Assembly: GCA_024403615.1 (NCBI GenBank)
Contig: JAKSRM010000005.1
Location: 62,001-126,000 of the forward strand
Length of the DNA stretch: 64,000 bases
From: Lachnospiraceae bacterium
GTDB taxonomy: Bacteria > Bacillota > Clostridia > Lachnospirales > Lachnospiraceae
Direction of reading: 5' to 3'
The translations under genes and the position numbers were made by a program. Position 1 is the first letter of the stretch, and each line of letters starts with the position of its first letter. This document shows positions 42,366 through 53,247 of this stretch, piece after piece. The notes under the pieces are model-generated. The model saw only the letters and a list, made by a program, of their open reading frames with translations, was not told where the DNA came from and made no database searches.

Positions 42366-43466
42366 ATGAAAATATCTTGTTCCAAAAATGACTTACTTTA
42401 TGGAATCAATGTTGCTTTAAGAGCTGTTCCTGGAAAGACTACTCTTCCTATTTTGGAATCTTTTTTAATCGATGCTTCAGATTCTATAAAGATTGTTTCT
42501 AATGATAATGACATGGGTATTGAAACTATCGTTGATGGTAGAGTTGAAGTTCCTGGAAAAATTGCTATTAATGCAAGAATTTTCAGTGATATTGTAAGAA
42601 AACTTCCGGAAAACCAGGTAATTATTGAAACCAGTGTGAATTATAAAGTCCGTATTACCTGTGAAGATTCTGAATTTGTTTTAAATGGAAATAATGCAAA
42701 TGAGTTTCCAGATCTTCCTAGAGAAAATACAGAAAACAAAATTACGATTTCTCAGTTTACATTAAAAGAACTTATCCGTCAGACCATCTTCTCTATTGCA
42801 GCAAATGATGCCAATGCAATCATGAGAGGTGAATTGTTTGAAATTAAAGATAATAAAATTAAGATTATTTCTTTAGACAGCCATAGAATTTCTATTCGTA
42901 ATGAAGAATTAGCTTTCAATTACAATCCTTGCAAAGTCATCGTTCCTGGAAAGACCTTAAATGAAATCAGTAGAATTTTAGGCAGTGAAAAAGATGAAAT
43001 GGTAGATATTACCTTTGATAAAAAATTTATCAAATTTGCGTTTGGAAATACCAAAGTTATTTCTCGTTTGATTGAAGGCGAATACTTTAATGTAGAGCAG
43101 ATGATTTCTTCCGATTATGAAACTGCAATTAAAGTAAACAGAAATGATTTCTTAAATACCATTGATAGAGCTTTCACTCTTACCAGAGAAGGAGAAAAGA
43201 AGCCAATCATCTTTGATATTCGTGATGGTGAAATGAATATTGAAATTTCATCTTCTTTAGGTTCTATGAACAGTCATATTTATATCAATAAAGATGGTAA
43301 AGATCTGGTCATTGGATTTAATCCTAGATTCTTCTTGGAAGCTTTAAGAGTAATTGATGATGAGGAAGTTGATATTTACTTTGTAAATTCTAACGCTCCA
43401 TGTTTCATCCGTAACAAAGAAGGAGAATATATTTACATTATTCTTCCTGTAAACATTAATCGATAA
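42366..43466 (+). CDS. dnaN: DNA polymerase III beta subunit (sliding clamp)
   Basis: The 366-aa protein starts MKISCSKNDLLYGINVALRA, with KTTLPILESFLIDA and SDYETAIKVNRNDFLNTIDR. It has the three-domain clamp length and ends in an INILPVN-like tail (IYIILPVNINR). It tethers the polymerase to DNA. GAAAGGGGAAA lies upstream of the ATG. Confidence 0.97.
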   Translation: MKISCSKNDLLYGINVALRAVPGKTTLPILESFLIDASDSIKIVSNDNDMGIETIVDGRVEVPGKIAINARIFSDIVRKLPENQVIIETSVNYKVRITCEDSEFVLNGNNANEFPDLPRENTENKITISQFTLKELIRQTIFSIAANDANAIMRGELFEIKDNKIKIISLDSHRISIRNEELAFNYNPCKVIVPGKTLNEISRILGSEKDEMVDITFDKKFIKFAFGNTKVISRLIEGEYFNVEQMISSDYETAIKVNRNDFLNTIDRAFTLTREGEKKPIIFDIRDGEMNIEISSSLGSMNSHIYINKDGKDLVIGFNPRFFLEALRVIDDEEVDIYFVNSNAPCFIRNKEGEYIYIILPVNINR

Positions 43467-43470
43467 AAAA

Positions 43471-43680
43471 ATGGAAAAGATATATTTAAGAGAAGATTAC
43501 ATTAAATTAGGACAGGCATTAAAAGCTGCAGGTTTAGTTGGCAGCGGTATTGATGCGAAAATGGTAATTACAGATGGTCAGGTCCTCGTCAATGGAAACG
43601 TTGAAGTACAACGTGGAAAAAAATTATATGACGGGGATGTTGTGGAATATAACGGAGAAAGCATTCTTATATGCAAATAA
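43471..43680 (+). CDS. Small S4-domain RNA-binding protein (YaaA type)
   Basis: The 69-aa protein has an S4 RNA-binding fold (YIKLGQALKAAGLVGSGIDA, VLVNGNVEVQRGKKLYDGDV). It sits in the classical place between dnaN and recF, 4 nt after dnaN and overlapping recF by 10 nt. Known relatives bind ribosomal RNA. Confidence 0.93.
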   Translation: MEKIYLREDYIKLGQALKAAGLVGSGIDAKMVITDGQVLVNGNVEVQRGKKLYDGDVVEYNGESILICK

Positions 43681-44768
43681 AAAGCCTTGAGTTAAATAAT
43701 TTCAGAAATTATGAAAGTCTTTCCATAAATTTTGATGCGGGAACCAACATTATTTATGGAGAAAACGCTCAGGGAAAAACCAATATTCTGGAAGCGATTT
43801 ATATGTGCGGCCTTGGAAAAAGCCATCGTCATAATAAAGAAAACGAAATTATCCGGTTTTCCAATAAAGAGGCACATATAAAAAGTGAATTTATTCGAGA
43901 TACGTTTCCATTAAGAATTGATATTCATTTAAAAAAGAATGGAAAAAAAGGCGTTGCCATCAACCGGATTCCTATTAAACGAGTAAGTGAATTATATGGA
44001 AATGTCAGTGTGGTTATTTTTTCACCGGAGGATCTGGATATTATTAAACGAGGTCCTTCCGTAAGAAGAGATTTTATTGACCAGGAAGTTTGCCAGATAG
44101 ATCCGATATATGTCAGTGACCTGATTAATTATTCTAGAATTCTTCATCAACGCCATGAATTATTTAAAACCATGGATGCGCAGCCAGAGAGAAAAGAAGA
44201 ATTAACAGAAACTTTAGATATATGGGATTTGCAGCTGGTAAATTTCGGCACAAAAATCATTCAACGAAGAAGAAGTTTTATTGAGGAACTGAACAATATT
44301 ATTTTTGATATTCATCATGAAATCACCGATGGTCGGGAAGAATTAAAATTAGTCTATGAACCGAGCGTTTCGGAAGAAGAATTTTACGAAGATCTTTTAA
44401 AAAACAGAGAGAAAGACCGAATTTATAAAAGTACTTCCGTAGGTCCTCATCGAGATGACTTTTCATTTTATGAAAAAGATAAAAATTTAAAAATATATGG
44501 AAGCCAGGGACAACAGAGAACTTGTGTTATTTCTTTAAAACTGGCGGAAATAAAAATGATTGACTCCGTAAAAAAGGAGACGCCAATACTTTTGCTGGAT
44601 GATGTTTTATCGGAATTAGACCGGATCCGTCAGCAGAAATTATTAAAGAGTATTGGTCAGACCCAAACCATTATCACCTGTACCGGGGTGGATGAGTTTG
44701 TGGAAAATGAAATTGGTACAGCAAAGAAATTTTATATAAAAGACGCGAAACTAATTAGTAATAACTAG
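43671..44768 (+). CDS. recF: DNA replication and repair protein RecF
   Basis: The 365-aa SMC-like ATPase starts [20 protein letters not shown], with Walker [35 protein letters not shown], the signature [18 protein letters not shown] and Walker [14 protein letters not shown]. It loads or stabilises RecA at gaps. It overlaps the S4 gene, with gyrB following after 17 nt. Confidence 0.97.
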   Translation: MQIKSLELNNFRNYESLSINFDAGTNIIYGENAQGKTNILEAIYMCGLGKSHRHNKENEIIRFSNKEAHIKSEFIRDTFPLRIDIHLKKNGKKGVAINRIPIKRVSELYGNVSVVIFSPEDLDIIKRGPSVRRDFIDQEVCQIDPIYVSDLINYSRILHQRHELFKTMDAQPERKEELTETLDIWDLQLVNFGTKIIQRRRSFIEELNNIIFDIHHEITDGREELKLVYEPSVSEEEFYEDLLKNREKDRIYKSTSVGPHRDDFSFYEKDKNLKIYGSQGQQRTCVISLKLAEIKMIDSVKKETPILLLDDVLSELDRIRQQKLLKSIGQTQTIITCTGVDEFVENEIGTAKKFYIKDAKLISNN

Positions 44769-44785
44769 AAGTAAGAAGGAAAATT

Positions 44786-46732
44786 ATGGCAGAAGAGAAA
44801 AATTTGCAGAATACGGAAGTAACCAATGAATATGACGCGGACAATATTCAGGTTTTAGAAGGTCTGGAAGCAGTTCGTAAGCGTCCTGGCATGTATATCG
44901 GAAGCATTTCCTCCAGAGGTCTTCACCATCTGGTATATGAAATTGTAGATAATGCAGTTGATGAGGCCTTAGCTGGCTACTGTAAAGAAATTACCGTAAC
45001 CATTAATCCGGATGATTCCATTACGGTTGAAGATAATGGCCGTGGTATTCCTACGGGCATTAACTCAAAAGAAGGCGTATCTGCAGTTGAATTAGTATTT
45101 ACGAAACTTCATGCCGGTGGAAAATTCGGTGGTGGAGGTTATAAAGTATCTGGCGGCTTACATGGTGTAGGTGCGTCTGTTGTGAATGCTCTTTCTGAAA
45201 AATTAGATGTTACGATTTATCGTGAAGGAAAAATCCATCATCAGGAATATTCCAGAGGAAAAGCTCAGCATGATTTGGAAGTTTTAGGTGAATGTCCGTT
45301 AGAAAAAACCGGAACTACCGTAACCTTCCTTCCAGATAAACAGATTTTTGAAGAAACGGTTTATGACTTTAAGATTCTTCAGACCAGACTTCGTGAAATG
45401 GCTTTCCTTACCAAGGGACTGAAAATCAATCTGGTAGATACTCGTCCGGAAAAAGAACAGAAGAAGACCTACCATTACGAAGGCGGTATTAAGGAATTCG
45501 TTGCTTATATTAATAAGAGCACGGCTCCTTTATATGAAGACATTCTGTATTTTGAAGGAATGAAAAATAACGTAGCTGTCGAAGTAGCAATGCAGCACAA
45601 CGATGGTTATAACGAAGGAATCTATACATTCGTAAATAATATTAACACCCCAGAAGGCGGTACTCACTTAGAGGGCTTTAAGAGAGCAATTACTTCCATC
45701 TTTAATGATTACGCTAGAAAGAACAAAATCTTAAGAGAAAAAGATGAAAATCTTACTGGCGAAGATATTCGCGAAGGCTTAAGTGCCATCGTTTCTGTAA
45801 AAGTAGAAGATCCTCAGTTTGAAGGACAGACGAAACAGAAACTTGGAAACTCCGAAGCTAGAAATGCTGTAGAAGGAGTTGTCCGTGAACAGCTTACGTA
45901 TTATCTGGAACAGAATCCGGCCATTGCGAAAATGATTTGTGAAAAATCTCTTCTTGCACAAAGAGCTAGAGCTGCTGCTAGAAAAGCAAAAGAAGCTACC
46001 AGAAAGAGTCCGTTAGGAAGCGGTTCCCTTCCTGGAAAATTAGCAGATTGTACCGATAAGAATCCAGAGAACTGCGAAATCTTTATCGTCGAGGGAGATT
46101 CCGCTGGTGGTAGTGCAAAGACCGCTCGTACCAGAAGCAACCAGGCTATTCTTCCTTTAAGAGGAAAAATCTTAAACGTAGAAAAAGCCCGTTTGGATAA
46201 GATTCTTTCCAATGCAGAAATCCGTACCATGATTACTGCTTTTGGTGCAGGAATCCATGAAGATTTTGATATTACAAAACTGAGATATCATAAGATTATT
46301 ATCATGACCGATGCCGACGTAGATGGAGCTCATATCGCTACTCTGCTCTTGACCTTCTTCTACCGTTTCATGCCAGAACTGATTCGTGGTGGCTATGTAT
46401 ATTTGGCAAAACCTCCTCTGTATCAGATCAGCCGTGGTCAAAAGAAATATTACGCTTACAGCGATGAAGAATTAAATCAGAAATTAAATGAACTGGGAAG
46501 AGATAACCAGAACAAGATTCAGCGTTACAAAGGTTTAGGTGAAATGGATGCCAGTCAGCTTTGGGAAACCACTATGGATCCGAAGACCCGAGTTCTTTCC
46601 AGAGTATTGATTGATGAAGAAAATCCTCAGGAATTAGACTTAACTTTCACCACCTTAATGGGTGACGAAGTAGAGCCTCGTAGAGAATTTATTGAAACCA
46701 ACGCAAAATACGCAACTAACATTGATATCTGA
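44786..46732 (+). CDS. gyrB: DNA gyrase subunit B
   Basis: The 648-aa protein has the GHKL ATPase ([51 protein letters not shown]), the TOPRIM region ([38 protein letters not shown]) and the C-terminal [19 protein letters not shown]. With GyrA it introduces negative supercoils. GAAGGAA precedes the ATG. Confidence 0.98.
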   Translation: MAEEKNLQNTEVTNEYDADNIQVLEGLEAVRKRPGMYIGSISSRGLHHLVYEIVDNAVDEALAGYCKEITVTINPDDSITVEDNGRGIPTGINSKEGVSAVELVFTKLHAGGKFGGGGYKVSGGLHGVGASVVNALSEKLDVTIYREGKIHHQEYSRGKAQHDLEVLGECPLEKTGTTVTFLPDKQIFEETVYDFKILQTRLREMAFLTKGLKINLVDTRPEKEQKKTYHYEGGIKEFVAYINKSTAPLYEDILYFEGMKNNVAVEVAMQHNDGYNEGIYTFVNNINTPEGGTHLEGFKRAITSIFNDYARKNKILREKDENLTGEDIREGLSAIVSVKVEDPQFEGQTKQKLGNSEARNAVEGVVREQLTYYLEQNPAIAKMICEKSLLAQRARAAARKAKEATRKSPLGSGSLPGKLADCTDKNPENCEIFIVEGDSAGGSAKTARTRSNQAILPLRGKILNVEKARLDKILSNAEIRTMITAFGAGIHEDFDITKLRYHKIIIMTDADVDGAHIATLLLTFFYRFMPELIRGGYVYLAKPPLYQISRGQKKYYAYSDEELNQKLNELGRDNQNKIQRYKGLGEMDASQLWETTMDPKTRVLSRVLIDEENPQELDLTFTTLMGDEVEPRREFIETNAKYATNIDI

Positions 46733-46758
46733 TCACCGTTTTTGAAATGGAGAAATAA

Positions 46759-49296
46759 ATGGACGAACATATTTTTGACAACATTGAAGAAGTCGACCTG
46801 AAAAAGACCATGGAAAATTCTTACATTGACTATGCCATGAGCGTTATTGCTTCCCGTGCATTGCCAGATGTAAGAGATGGCTTAAAGCCAGTACAGCGAA
46901 GAGTTCTCTACTCTATGATCGAACTGAATAACGGCCCGGACAAGCCTCACAGAAAATGCGCACGTATCGTCGGAGATACCATGGGTAAATACCATCCACA
47001 TGGAGACTCCTCTATTTACGGTGCTTTGGTAAATATGGCTCAGGACTGGTCTACCAGATATCCATTAGTAGACGGACATGGAAACTTTGGTTCGGTGGAT
47101 GGCGACGGCGCTGCTGCGATGCGTTATACCGAAGCCAGACTGTCCAAGATTGCCATGGAAATGCTGGCAGACATTAATAAAAATACCGTAGACTTCATCC
47201 CGAACTTTGATGAAACCGAAAAAGAACCGACGGTTCTTCCTGCAAGATATCCAAACCTTCTTGCCAACGGAACTACTGGTATCGCTGTAGGTATGGCTAC
47301 CAACATTCCTCCTCATAATCTGGGAGAGTTAATCGATGCGGTTACTTTGATTATTGATAACAAAGTAGAAGACAAAGAAACCACCATTGACGATATCATG
47401 GGAATCATTAAAGGACCGGACTTCCCTACCGGCGCTACTATTTTAGGCAGAAAAGGTATCGAAGAAGCTTACCGTACTGGTCGTGGAAAAATTAAAATCC
47501 GTGCCGTATCGGAAATCGAGCCAATGGATAATGGGAAGAACCGTATCGTCATTACGGAACTTCCATACTTAGTAAATAAAGCAAAACTGGTTGAAAAAAT
47601 CGGTGACTTACATAAAGAGAAAAAGATTGACGGTATTGTAGACCTTCGTGATGAGACGGACCAGAACGGTACCCGTGTCGTTATCGAATTAAGAAAAGAC
47701 GTTAATCCGAATGTTATTTTAAATCAGCTTTACAAGCAAACTCAACTGCAGGACAGCTTCGGTGTTATCATGCTTGCTCTGGTAAATAACGAGCCAAAGA
47801 TTTTCAATTTATATGAAATGCTGGCTTACTACCTGAAACATCAGGAAGACGTTGTTACCAGAAGAACTAAATATGATTTGAACAAAGCAGAAGAGCGTGC
47901 TCATATTTTAGAGGGTCTCTTAAAAGCTTTAGACAATATCGATGAAGTAATTAAAATCGTTCGTGGCAGCAGAACGACCCAGGACGCAAAAGATGCATTA
48001 ATCCTCCGCTTCGGTCTGGATGATATTCAGGCGCAGGCTATCATCGATATGAGAATCCGTGCCCTGACTGGTTTGGAACGAGAAAAACTGGAAACCGAAT
48101 TAGCAGAGCTGACTGCAAAAATCAAATACTATAAAGAAATCTTAGCAGATGAGAAAAAACTCTTAGGCGTTATTAAAGAAGAAATTCTCGTCATGAAAGA
48201 AAAATACGGAGATGAAAGAAGAACAAAAATCGGCATCGACGATGGAGAAATCGAAGACGAAGATCTGATTCCGGATGAAAGCACCGTAATTACTATGACC
48301 AGACTTGGTTATGTAAAGAGAATGGACATTGATAATTTCAAAGCCCAGAATCGTGGTGGTAAAGGCGTTAAGGGAATGAACGTTATCGATGAAGACGTTA
48401 CCGATAAGATGTTCATTACTACGACTCATCATAACATCTGGTTCTTTACGAATACTGGACGAGTATATCAGATGAAAGCTTACCAGATTCCGGAAGCTTC
48501 CAGAACGGCTCGCGGAAACAACATTATCAACCTGCTGCAGCTTCAGCCGGGAGAAAAGATTGCGACTGCGATGGTTGTAGAAGATTTGGAAAGCTCCAAG
48601 AATCTTTTGATGGCTACCAAGAACGGAATGATCAAGAAGACTCCGTTAGAAGAATATAATAACATTCGTCAGACCGGTATTATTGCCATTGGTTTAAGAG
48701 AAGGCGATGAACTGATTGATGTAGATATGACCGACGGTGAAAGAGAAATCGTCATGATCTCCAGACAGGGCCATAGCATCCGCTTCAACGAAACCGAAGT
48801 AAGACCGACAGGCAGAAGCTCCATGGGTGTTACCGGTATGAATCTGGAAGAAGGCGATGAAATCATTACCTTAGCGTTAGATATCCAGGGCGAATGCATC
48901 CTCTTTGCTACCGAAAACGGCATGGGCAAGAGAACCCGCTTCAGCGAGTTCAACGCACAGCACCGTGGTGGTAAAGGTGTTCTCTGCTACAAGTTAAGCG
49001 ATAAGACCGGAAATCTGGCAGCAGCGGTAGCGGTAGATGACGGCGACCAGATTATGCTGATTACCAACGCAGGTATTGTAATGCGAATGCCAATCCATGG
49101 CGTTTCCATTATTGGTAGAAATACTTCTGGCGTAAAACTTATGAATATCAGCAAAGATGAAAATATCAAAGTATCTGGTATCGCAAGAGTTTTAGCAGAT
49201 TGGGTAGAAGAAGAAACGGATGAGGAAAACCTGGAAGTAGTCGACGCGGAGATAACAGCGGAAGAGACTCCTTCGGAACCAGCTCCGGAAGAATAA
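46759..49296 (+). CDS. gyrA: DNA gyrase subunit A
   Basis: The 845-aa subunit has the breakage-rejoining core ([36 protein letters not shown], active Tyr in [11 protein letters not shown]), the coiled-coil and six-bladed C-terminal beta-pinwheel with the GyrA box ([10 protein letters not shown]). The quinolone region keeps Ser at GDSS. The acidic tail ([11 protein letters not shown]...) is typical. The transcript is closed by a terminator 40 nt downstream. Confidence 0.98.
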   Translation: MDEHIFDNIEEVDLKKTMENSYIDYAMSVIASRALPDVRDGLKPVQRRVLYSMIELNNGPDKPHRKCARIVGDTMGKYHPHGDSSIYGALVNMAQDWSTRYPLVDGHGNFGSVDGDGAAAMRYTEARLSKIAMEMLADINKNTVDFIPNFDETEKEPTVLPARYPNLLANGTTGIAVGMATNIPPHNLGELIDAVTLIIDNKVEDKETTIDDIMGIIKGPDFPTGATILGRKGIEEAYRTGRGKIKIRAVSEIEPMDNGKNRIVITELPYLVNKAKLVEKIGDLHKEKKIDGIVDLRDETDQNGTRVVIELRKDVNPNVILNQLYKQTQLQDSFGVIMLALVNNEPKIFNLYEMLAYYLKHQEDVVTRRTKYDLNKAEERAHILEGLLKALDNIDEVIKIVRGSRTTQDAKDALILRFGLDDIQAQAIIDMRIRALTGLEREKLETELAELTAKIKYYKEILADEKKLLGVIKEEILVMKEKYGDERRTKIGIDDGEIEDEDLIPDESTVITMTRLGYVKRMDIDNFKAQNRGGKGVKGMNVIDEDVTDKMFITTTHHNIWFFTNTGRVYQMKAYQIPEASRTARGNNIINLLQLQPGEKIATAMVVEDLESSKNLLMATKNGMIKKTPLEEYNNIRQTGIIAIGLREGDELIDVDMTDGEREIVMISRQGHSIRFNETEVRPTGRSSMGVTGMNLEEGDEIITLALDIQGECILFATENGMGKRTRFSEFNAQHRGGKGVLCYKLSDKTGNLAAAVAVDDGDQIMLITNAGIVMRMPIHGVSIIGRNTSGVKLMNISKDENIKVSGIARVLADWVEEETDEENLEVVDAEITAEETPSEPAPEE

Positions 49297-49332
49297 GAAG
49301 AAATTACCAAAACTGAATTATAAAAATATTTC

Positions 49333-49368
49333 AAAAAAGGACAATATAAAAAAATGTTGTCCTTTTTT
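49333..49368 (+). terminator. Terminator of the dnaA-gyrA side
   Basis: Arms AAAAAAGGACAA (33-44 of 49300s) and TTGTCCTTTTTT (49357-49368) around a 12-nt loop, ending in a T-run. Confidence 0.85.
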
Positions 49369-49385
49369 TGTTGAAGTAGTATGAT
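49357..49385 (+). promoter_or_regulatory. Candidate promoter of the PocR/AraC operon overlapping the gyrA terminator
   Basis: TTGTCC (49357-49362), 17-nt spacer, TATGAT (49380-49385). The -35 is the right arm of the preceding terminator. Start expected near 49392. Between it and the gene (to 49525) is AT-rich DNA with nothing else clear. Confidence 0.45.
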
Positions 49386-49525
49386 AGTCGAAATAAATCT
49401 TTGTAAAAATTAAAGATTTTTAAAACAAAAAATCAAAAAGCCGAAAATTTGATTCAAAAAAATTTATATGATTTTTTTACAAAAGCACCGAAAATATTCA
49501 TTTAAAAAAGGGAAATGGTAAAAAA

Positions 49526-50770
49526 ATGGAAAAATCATTAAAAGATCAGGCAATTAAATATGCAAATCATTTTGCGGTTGTTTTAGAGGCTCCGGTTTCT
49601 GTTGTAGATCTAGCGGAAAGAACTTATACTCCGGCAGGCGATAGAACCCAGTTTGAAGTCTGTGAACATTGTCCGCATAAGAATTGCAAAGGCTATGAGC
49701 AGTTTGCTTATGGTTGCAGAGAGGCTTATCGTTGGGATGGCTTATACACCTTCCATTGTTCTCAGGAAATGGTTTTAGTCTGCACTTCCATCGCCAGCGA
49801 AAAAGGCGATTTAGCAGGCGGATTGGTCATCGGACCTTTATTCCTGGATAACAAAGAGGAAATGCTGAATTCTGTAAGCGATAAGAAATTATTGAAAGCT
49901 TTAAATGAAGTGTCCGAATATTCTCCTCATAAAATCCAGGCCATGGCAGAACTCCTGGCTGGAATCGCAGGAAATATTTCCGATCTTTCTCATGGAAAAG
50001 CTGGCCGGTATTTCTATCGTCAGGAAAGTCTTCTGAATGCAATCTATATTGAGAAAATGAAGAAGAGCGAAATCTCGGATTACTATACTTATCCGATCGC
50101 CATTGAAAGAAAACTGCGTACTGCCGTAAGAAGCCGTGACAAAGAAGGCTCCCAGACTTTGTTAAATCAGATTCTGGCTCATATTTACGTTTCCAATAAC
50201 AACAATATCGAAGCAATCAAGCCGAGAATTACAGAGCTGATCGTTGTTATCTCCAGAGCAGCTGTGGATGCTGGTGCGGACATTAACGAAATCTTCCTGA
50301 TTAACGAAAACTTTACGACCAACATCGAAGAGTTTACGAACCTGGAAGACTTAAGCGCATGGGTTTCCAACATGCTCCAGCGATTCATTTCCTTTACGTT
50401 TGAGTTTGATAAAGTAAAACATGCAGACGCTGTTTATAAGGTAATCGAATATATTAAATCCAACTATCGCCGGCATATGTCTTTGGAAGATATTGCAGCC
50501 AGCACCTACTTAAGCAAGACCTATTTAAGTTCCCTGTTTAAGAAAGAAACGGGCTACAGCATTTCTGAATATATTAACATCGTAAGAATTGAACGAAGCA
50601 AATCTCTCCTTATGGAAGAGAACATGAGCATTATTGAAATTGCAAACCTCTGCGGTTTTGAAGACCAAAGCTACTTCACCAAAGTATTCAAACATATTGT
50701 TGGAATTACTCCAAAGAAGTACCGCGAAAACAGAGGAAAAAATGATAAAAAGGACATGATATTAAAATGA
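49526..50770 (+). CDS. PocR-domain / AraC-family transcriptional regulator
   Basis: The 414-aa protein has an N-terminal PocR sensory domain (about 15-175) with the Cys pattern CEHCPHKNC...GCREAY...FHC...VLVC, a middle helical region and a C-terminal AraC double helix-turn-helix (about 305-405: [40 protein letters not shown]). PocR domains in known regulators respond to small molecules such as propanediol-type compounds. It overlaps the next gene by 4 nt, so it probably controls the hydratase. AAAGGGAAA lies before the ATG. Confidence 0.88.
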   Translation: MEKSLKDQAIKYANHFAVVLEAPVSVVDLAERTYTPAGDRTQFEVCEHCPHKNCKGYEQFAYGCREAYRWDGLYTFHCSQEMVLVCTSIASEKGDLAGGLVIGPLFLDNKEEMLNSVSDKKLLKALNEVSEYSPHKIQAMAELLAGIAGNISDLSHGKAGRYFYRQESLLNAIYIEKMKKSEISDYYTYPIAIERKLRTAVRSRDKEGSQTLLNQILAHIYVSNNNNIEAIKPRITELIVVISRAAVDAGADINEIFLINENFTTNIEEFTNLEDLSAWVSNMLQRFISFTFEFDKVKHADAVYKVIEYIKSNYRRHMSLEDIAASTYLSKTYLSSLFKKETGYSISEYINIVRIERSKSLLMEENMSIIEIANLCGFEDQSYFTKVFKHIVGITPKKYRENRGKNDKKDMILK

Positions 50771-53022
50771 TGAAATTAAGTGATACTCCTGTTGTTATGA
50801 CAGGAATGCAGAAACCAGTTGCAGCAGGACCTGAAAAGAAAAACTTAAAAGAAGGCACCATCGCGTATCAGATCTTAAAAAACCATAACACATCCGGAAA
50901 CATGGACAAGCTCCAGCTTCGTTTTGATAAGCTGACTTCCCATGATATTACCTACGTTGGTATTATCCAGACCGCAAGAGCTTCGGGCTTGGAAAAATTC
51001 CCGATGCCTTACGTTTTAACCAACTGCCATAATTCTCTTTGTGCCGTAGGCGGAACCATTAACGAAGACGACCATGTTTTCGGTTTAACCTGTGCACAGA
51101 AATATGGCGGAGTATATGTACCTCCTCATCAGGCAGTTATCCATCAGTTCGCAAGAGAAATGATGGCAGAAGCTGGTTCTATGATTTTAGGAAGCGACTC
51201 CCACACCCGTTACGGCGCTTTAGGCTGTATGGCAATCGGAGAAGGCGGCGGAGAATTAGCAAAACAGCTGTTGATGAAAACTTATGATGTAGATATGCCG
51301 GAAATCATCTGTGTTTATCTCACAGGAAAACCAGAAAAAGGCGTAGGCCCACAGGACGTAGCCTTAAGCTTAGTCGGCGCAACCTTTGGAAACGGCTATG
51401 TAAAAAATAAAGTATTAGAATTCGTAGGACCAGGCGTTGAAAATCTTTCCGTAGATTTCCGTATCGGTATCGACGTAATGACCACTGAAACCACTTGTCT
51501 TTCTTCCGTATGGCAGACCGACCTTCAGGTAAAAGACTATTATGCAATCCATGGAAGAAGCGAAGCTTATAAAGAATTAAAACCAGCAAACGAAGTATAT
51601 TATGATGGTTGCGTAGAAATCGACTTAAGCCAGATTAAGCCAGTCATCGCAATGCCGTTCCATCCAAGCAACGTATATACCATCGAAGAAGTAAACGAAA
51701 ACTTGGAAGACATCTTAGCAGAAGTAGAGAAGAATGCAGCAGTTAGCTTAGAAGGCGCTGTGGACTATTCCTTAAGAGATAAAATCCGTGACGGAAAACT
51801 TTATGTAGAGCAGGGAATTATTGCAGGTTGTGCTGGCGGCGGATTTGAAAATATCTGTGCAGCAGCAGACATCCTGAGAGGAAAAGAAATCGGAAACGGC
51901 GAATTTACCTTAAGCGTATATCCAGCAAGTATGCCGATTTATATGGAACTGATCAAGAATGGTGTGGCAGCAGATATCCTTCAGACCGGCGCAGTTCTGA
52001 AGACCGCATTCTGTGGACCATGCTTCGGCGCAGGAGATACTCCGGCAAACAACGCCTTCAGTATCCGTCATTCTACCCGTAACTTCCCGAACCGGGAAGG
52101 TAGCAAACCGCAGAGCGGACAGATTGCTTCTGTAGCCTTAATGGATGCAAGATCCATCGCCGCAACCGCAGCAAACAAAGGCTTCTTAACCGCAGCTACG
52201 GACTTCGACGTAGATTACACAAAGAGAAATTACTACTTCGATAAGAGCATCTACGAAAAACGAGTATATGACAGCAAGGGCGTAGCAGACCCTAGCGTAG
52301 AAATTAAATTCGGTCCAAACATCAAAGACTGGCCAAAGATGGAAAACTTAAAGAAAGACATCTTGCTGAAAGTTGTCAGCGAAATCCATGATCCAGTTAC
52401 CACAACCGACGAATTAATTCCTTCCGGCGAAACCTCTTCCTATCGTTCCAATCCATTAGGACTGGCAGAGTTTACGCTTTCCAGAAAAGATCCAGCTTAC
52501 GTAGGCGAAGCAAAGAAAGTTCAGAAAGCAGAAAACGCCAGAGTAAACGGAACCTGTCAGGTAGAAGCTCTTCCGGAAATGAAAGAAGTAAAAGAAATTA
52601 TCGGGGAACATTTCGAACTGAAAGACGATAGCTTCTGCATCGGCAGCACCATCTACGCAGTAAAACCAGGTGACGGCAGCGCGAGAGAACAGGCCGCTTC
52701 CTGCCAGAAAGTTTTAGGCGGATGGGCAAACATCGCGAAAGAATATGCAACCAAGAGATACCGCTCCAACCTGATTAACTGGGGTATGATTCCATTCCTG
52801 TGGCAGGAAGAAGAACTTCCATTTGCAAAAGGAAATTGGATTTTCGTGCCGGACGTTGCAGAAAAAATCGCAGCAGGAGCAACAAGCTTTGAAGCTTATG
52901 TTGTAAATCCAGAGGATAAGGAAAACAACTTCAAGCAGATTACATTGAAGATGGATCCGCTGACAGAAGATGAAAAGACCATCGTTCTGAAAGGCTGTCT
53001 GATTAATTATTATAAGGCGTGA
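50767..53022 (+). CDS. Aconitase-superfamily hydratase (YbhJ-like), 4Fe-4S
   Basis: The 751-aa protein has the aconitase N-terminal fold ([20 protein letters not shown], about 142-161), the Fe-S cysteines C355 (AGCAGGG) and C416/C419 (CGPC), the [18 protein letters not shown] loop near 438 and a C-terminal swivel domain ([11 protein letters not shown] near 675). The active-site surroundings differ from citrate aconitase ([15 protein letters not shown] in place of the usual SFNRNFxGR), closer to YbhJ-type hydratases of unknown substrate. It is translationally coupled to the PocR/AraC regulator. Likely hydrates or isomerises a dicarboxylic or tricarboxylic acid; the real substrate cannot be read from sequence. 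Confidence 0.85.
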   Translation: MMKLSDTPVVMTGMQKPVAAGPEKKNLKEGTIAYQILKNHNTSGNMDKLQLRFDKLTSHDITYVGIIQTARASGLEKFPMPYVLTNCHNSLCAVGGTINEDDHVFGLTCAQKYGGVYVPPHQAVIHQFAREMMAEAGSMILGSDSHTRYGALGCMAIGEGGGELAKQLLMKTYDVDMPEIICVYLTGKPEKGVGPQDVALSLVGATFGNGYVKNKVLEFVGPGVENLSVDFRIGIDVMTTETTCLSSVWQTDLQVKDYYAIHGRSEAYKELKPANEVYYDGCVEIDLSQIKPVIAMPFHPSNVYTIEEVNENLEDILAEVEKNAAVSLEGAVDYSLRDKIRDGKLYVEQGIIAGCAGGGFENICAAADILRGKEIGNGEFTLSVYPASMPIYMELIKNGVAADILQTGAVLKTAFCGPCFGAGDTPANNAFSIRHSTRNFPNREGSKPQSGQIASVALMDARSIAATAANKGFLTAATDFDVDYTKRNYYFDKSIYEKRVYDSKGVADPSVEIKFGPNIKDWPKMENLKKDILLKVVSEIHDPVTTTDELIPSGETSSYRSNPLGLAEFTLSRKDPAYVGEAKKVQKAENARVNGTCQVEALPEMKEVKEIIGEHFELKDDSFCIGSTIYAVKPGDGSAREQAASCQKVLGGWANIAKEYATKRYRSNLINWGMIPFLWQEEELPFAKGNWIFVPDVAEKIAAGATSFEAYVVNPEDKENNFKQITLKMDPLTEDEKTIVLKGCLINYYKA

Positions 53023-53026
53023 AAAT

Positions 53027-53108
53027 TTATACAAATAATGTATAAGTAGATTTCTGCGAATATCTTCTATATATACTGTTACGAAACCATTATACAAAAT
53101 ATGTATAA
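53027..53108. promoter_or_regulatory. Paired 19-bp palindromes TTATAC-N7-GTATAA, locus C
   Basis: Copies at 53027-53045 and 53090-53108 (centres 63 bp apart) begin 5 nt after the hydratase stop and end 24 bp upstream of the Tad promoter -35. Same 6-7-6 layout as loci A and B. Confidence 0.8.
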
Positions 53109-53122
53109 CAAAATGTTTACGC

Positions 53123-53161
53123 GTATACCTCATTGACAAAAGAAGTATACAAGAATAGAAT
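53123..53161 (+). promoter_or_regulatory. Sigma-A promoter of the Tad cluster with two GTATAC palindromes
   Basis: TTGACA (53133-53138), 17-nt spacer, TAGAAT (53156-53161); start expected near 53168. GTATAC occurs at 53123-53128, just upstream of the -35, and at 53145-53150, inside the spacer, where a bound repressor would block RNA polymerase. Confidence 0.75.
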
Positions 53162-53164
53162 TCG

Positions 53165-53195
53165 AGGCACATCGGAAAACGATGTGCCTTTTCTT
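53165..53195 (+). terminator. Terminator of the hydratase operon, overlapping the Tad start site
   Basis: AGGCACATCG / CGATGTGCCT (53165-53174 and 53180-53189) with GAAAA loop and T-run. Because the Tad promoter starts near 53168, transcripts from it lack part of the left arm, so the hairpin should mainly stop read-through from upstream. Confidence 0.85.
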
Positions 53196-53247
53196 ATGAG
53201 TGGTGAGTTCTTGCCACAATAAAAATCCATAAAAAAGAGGACTGCAA

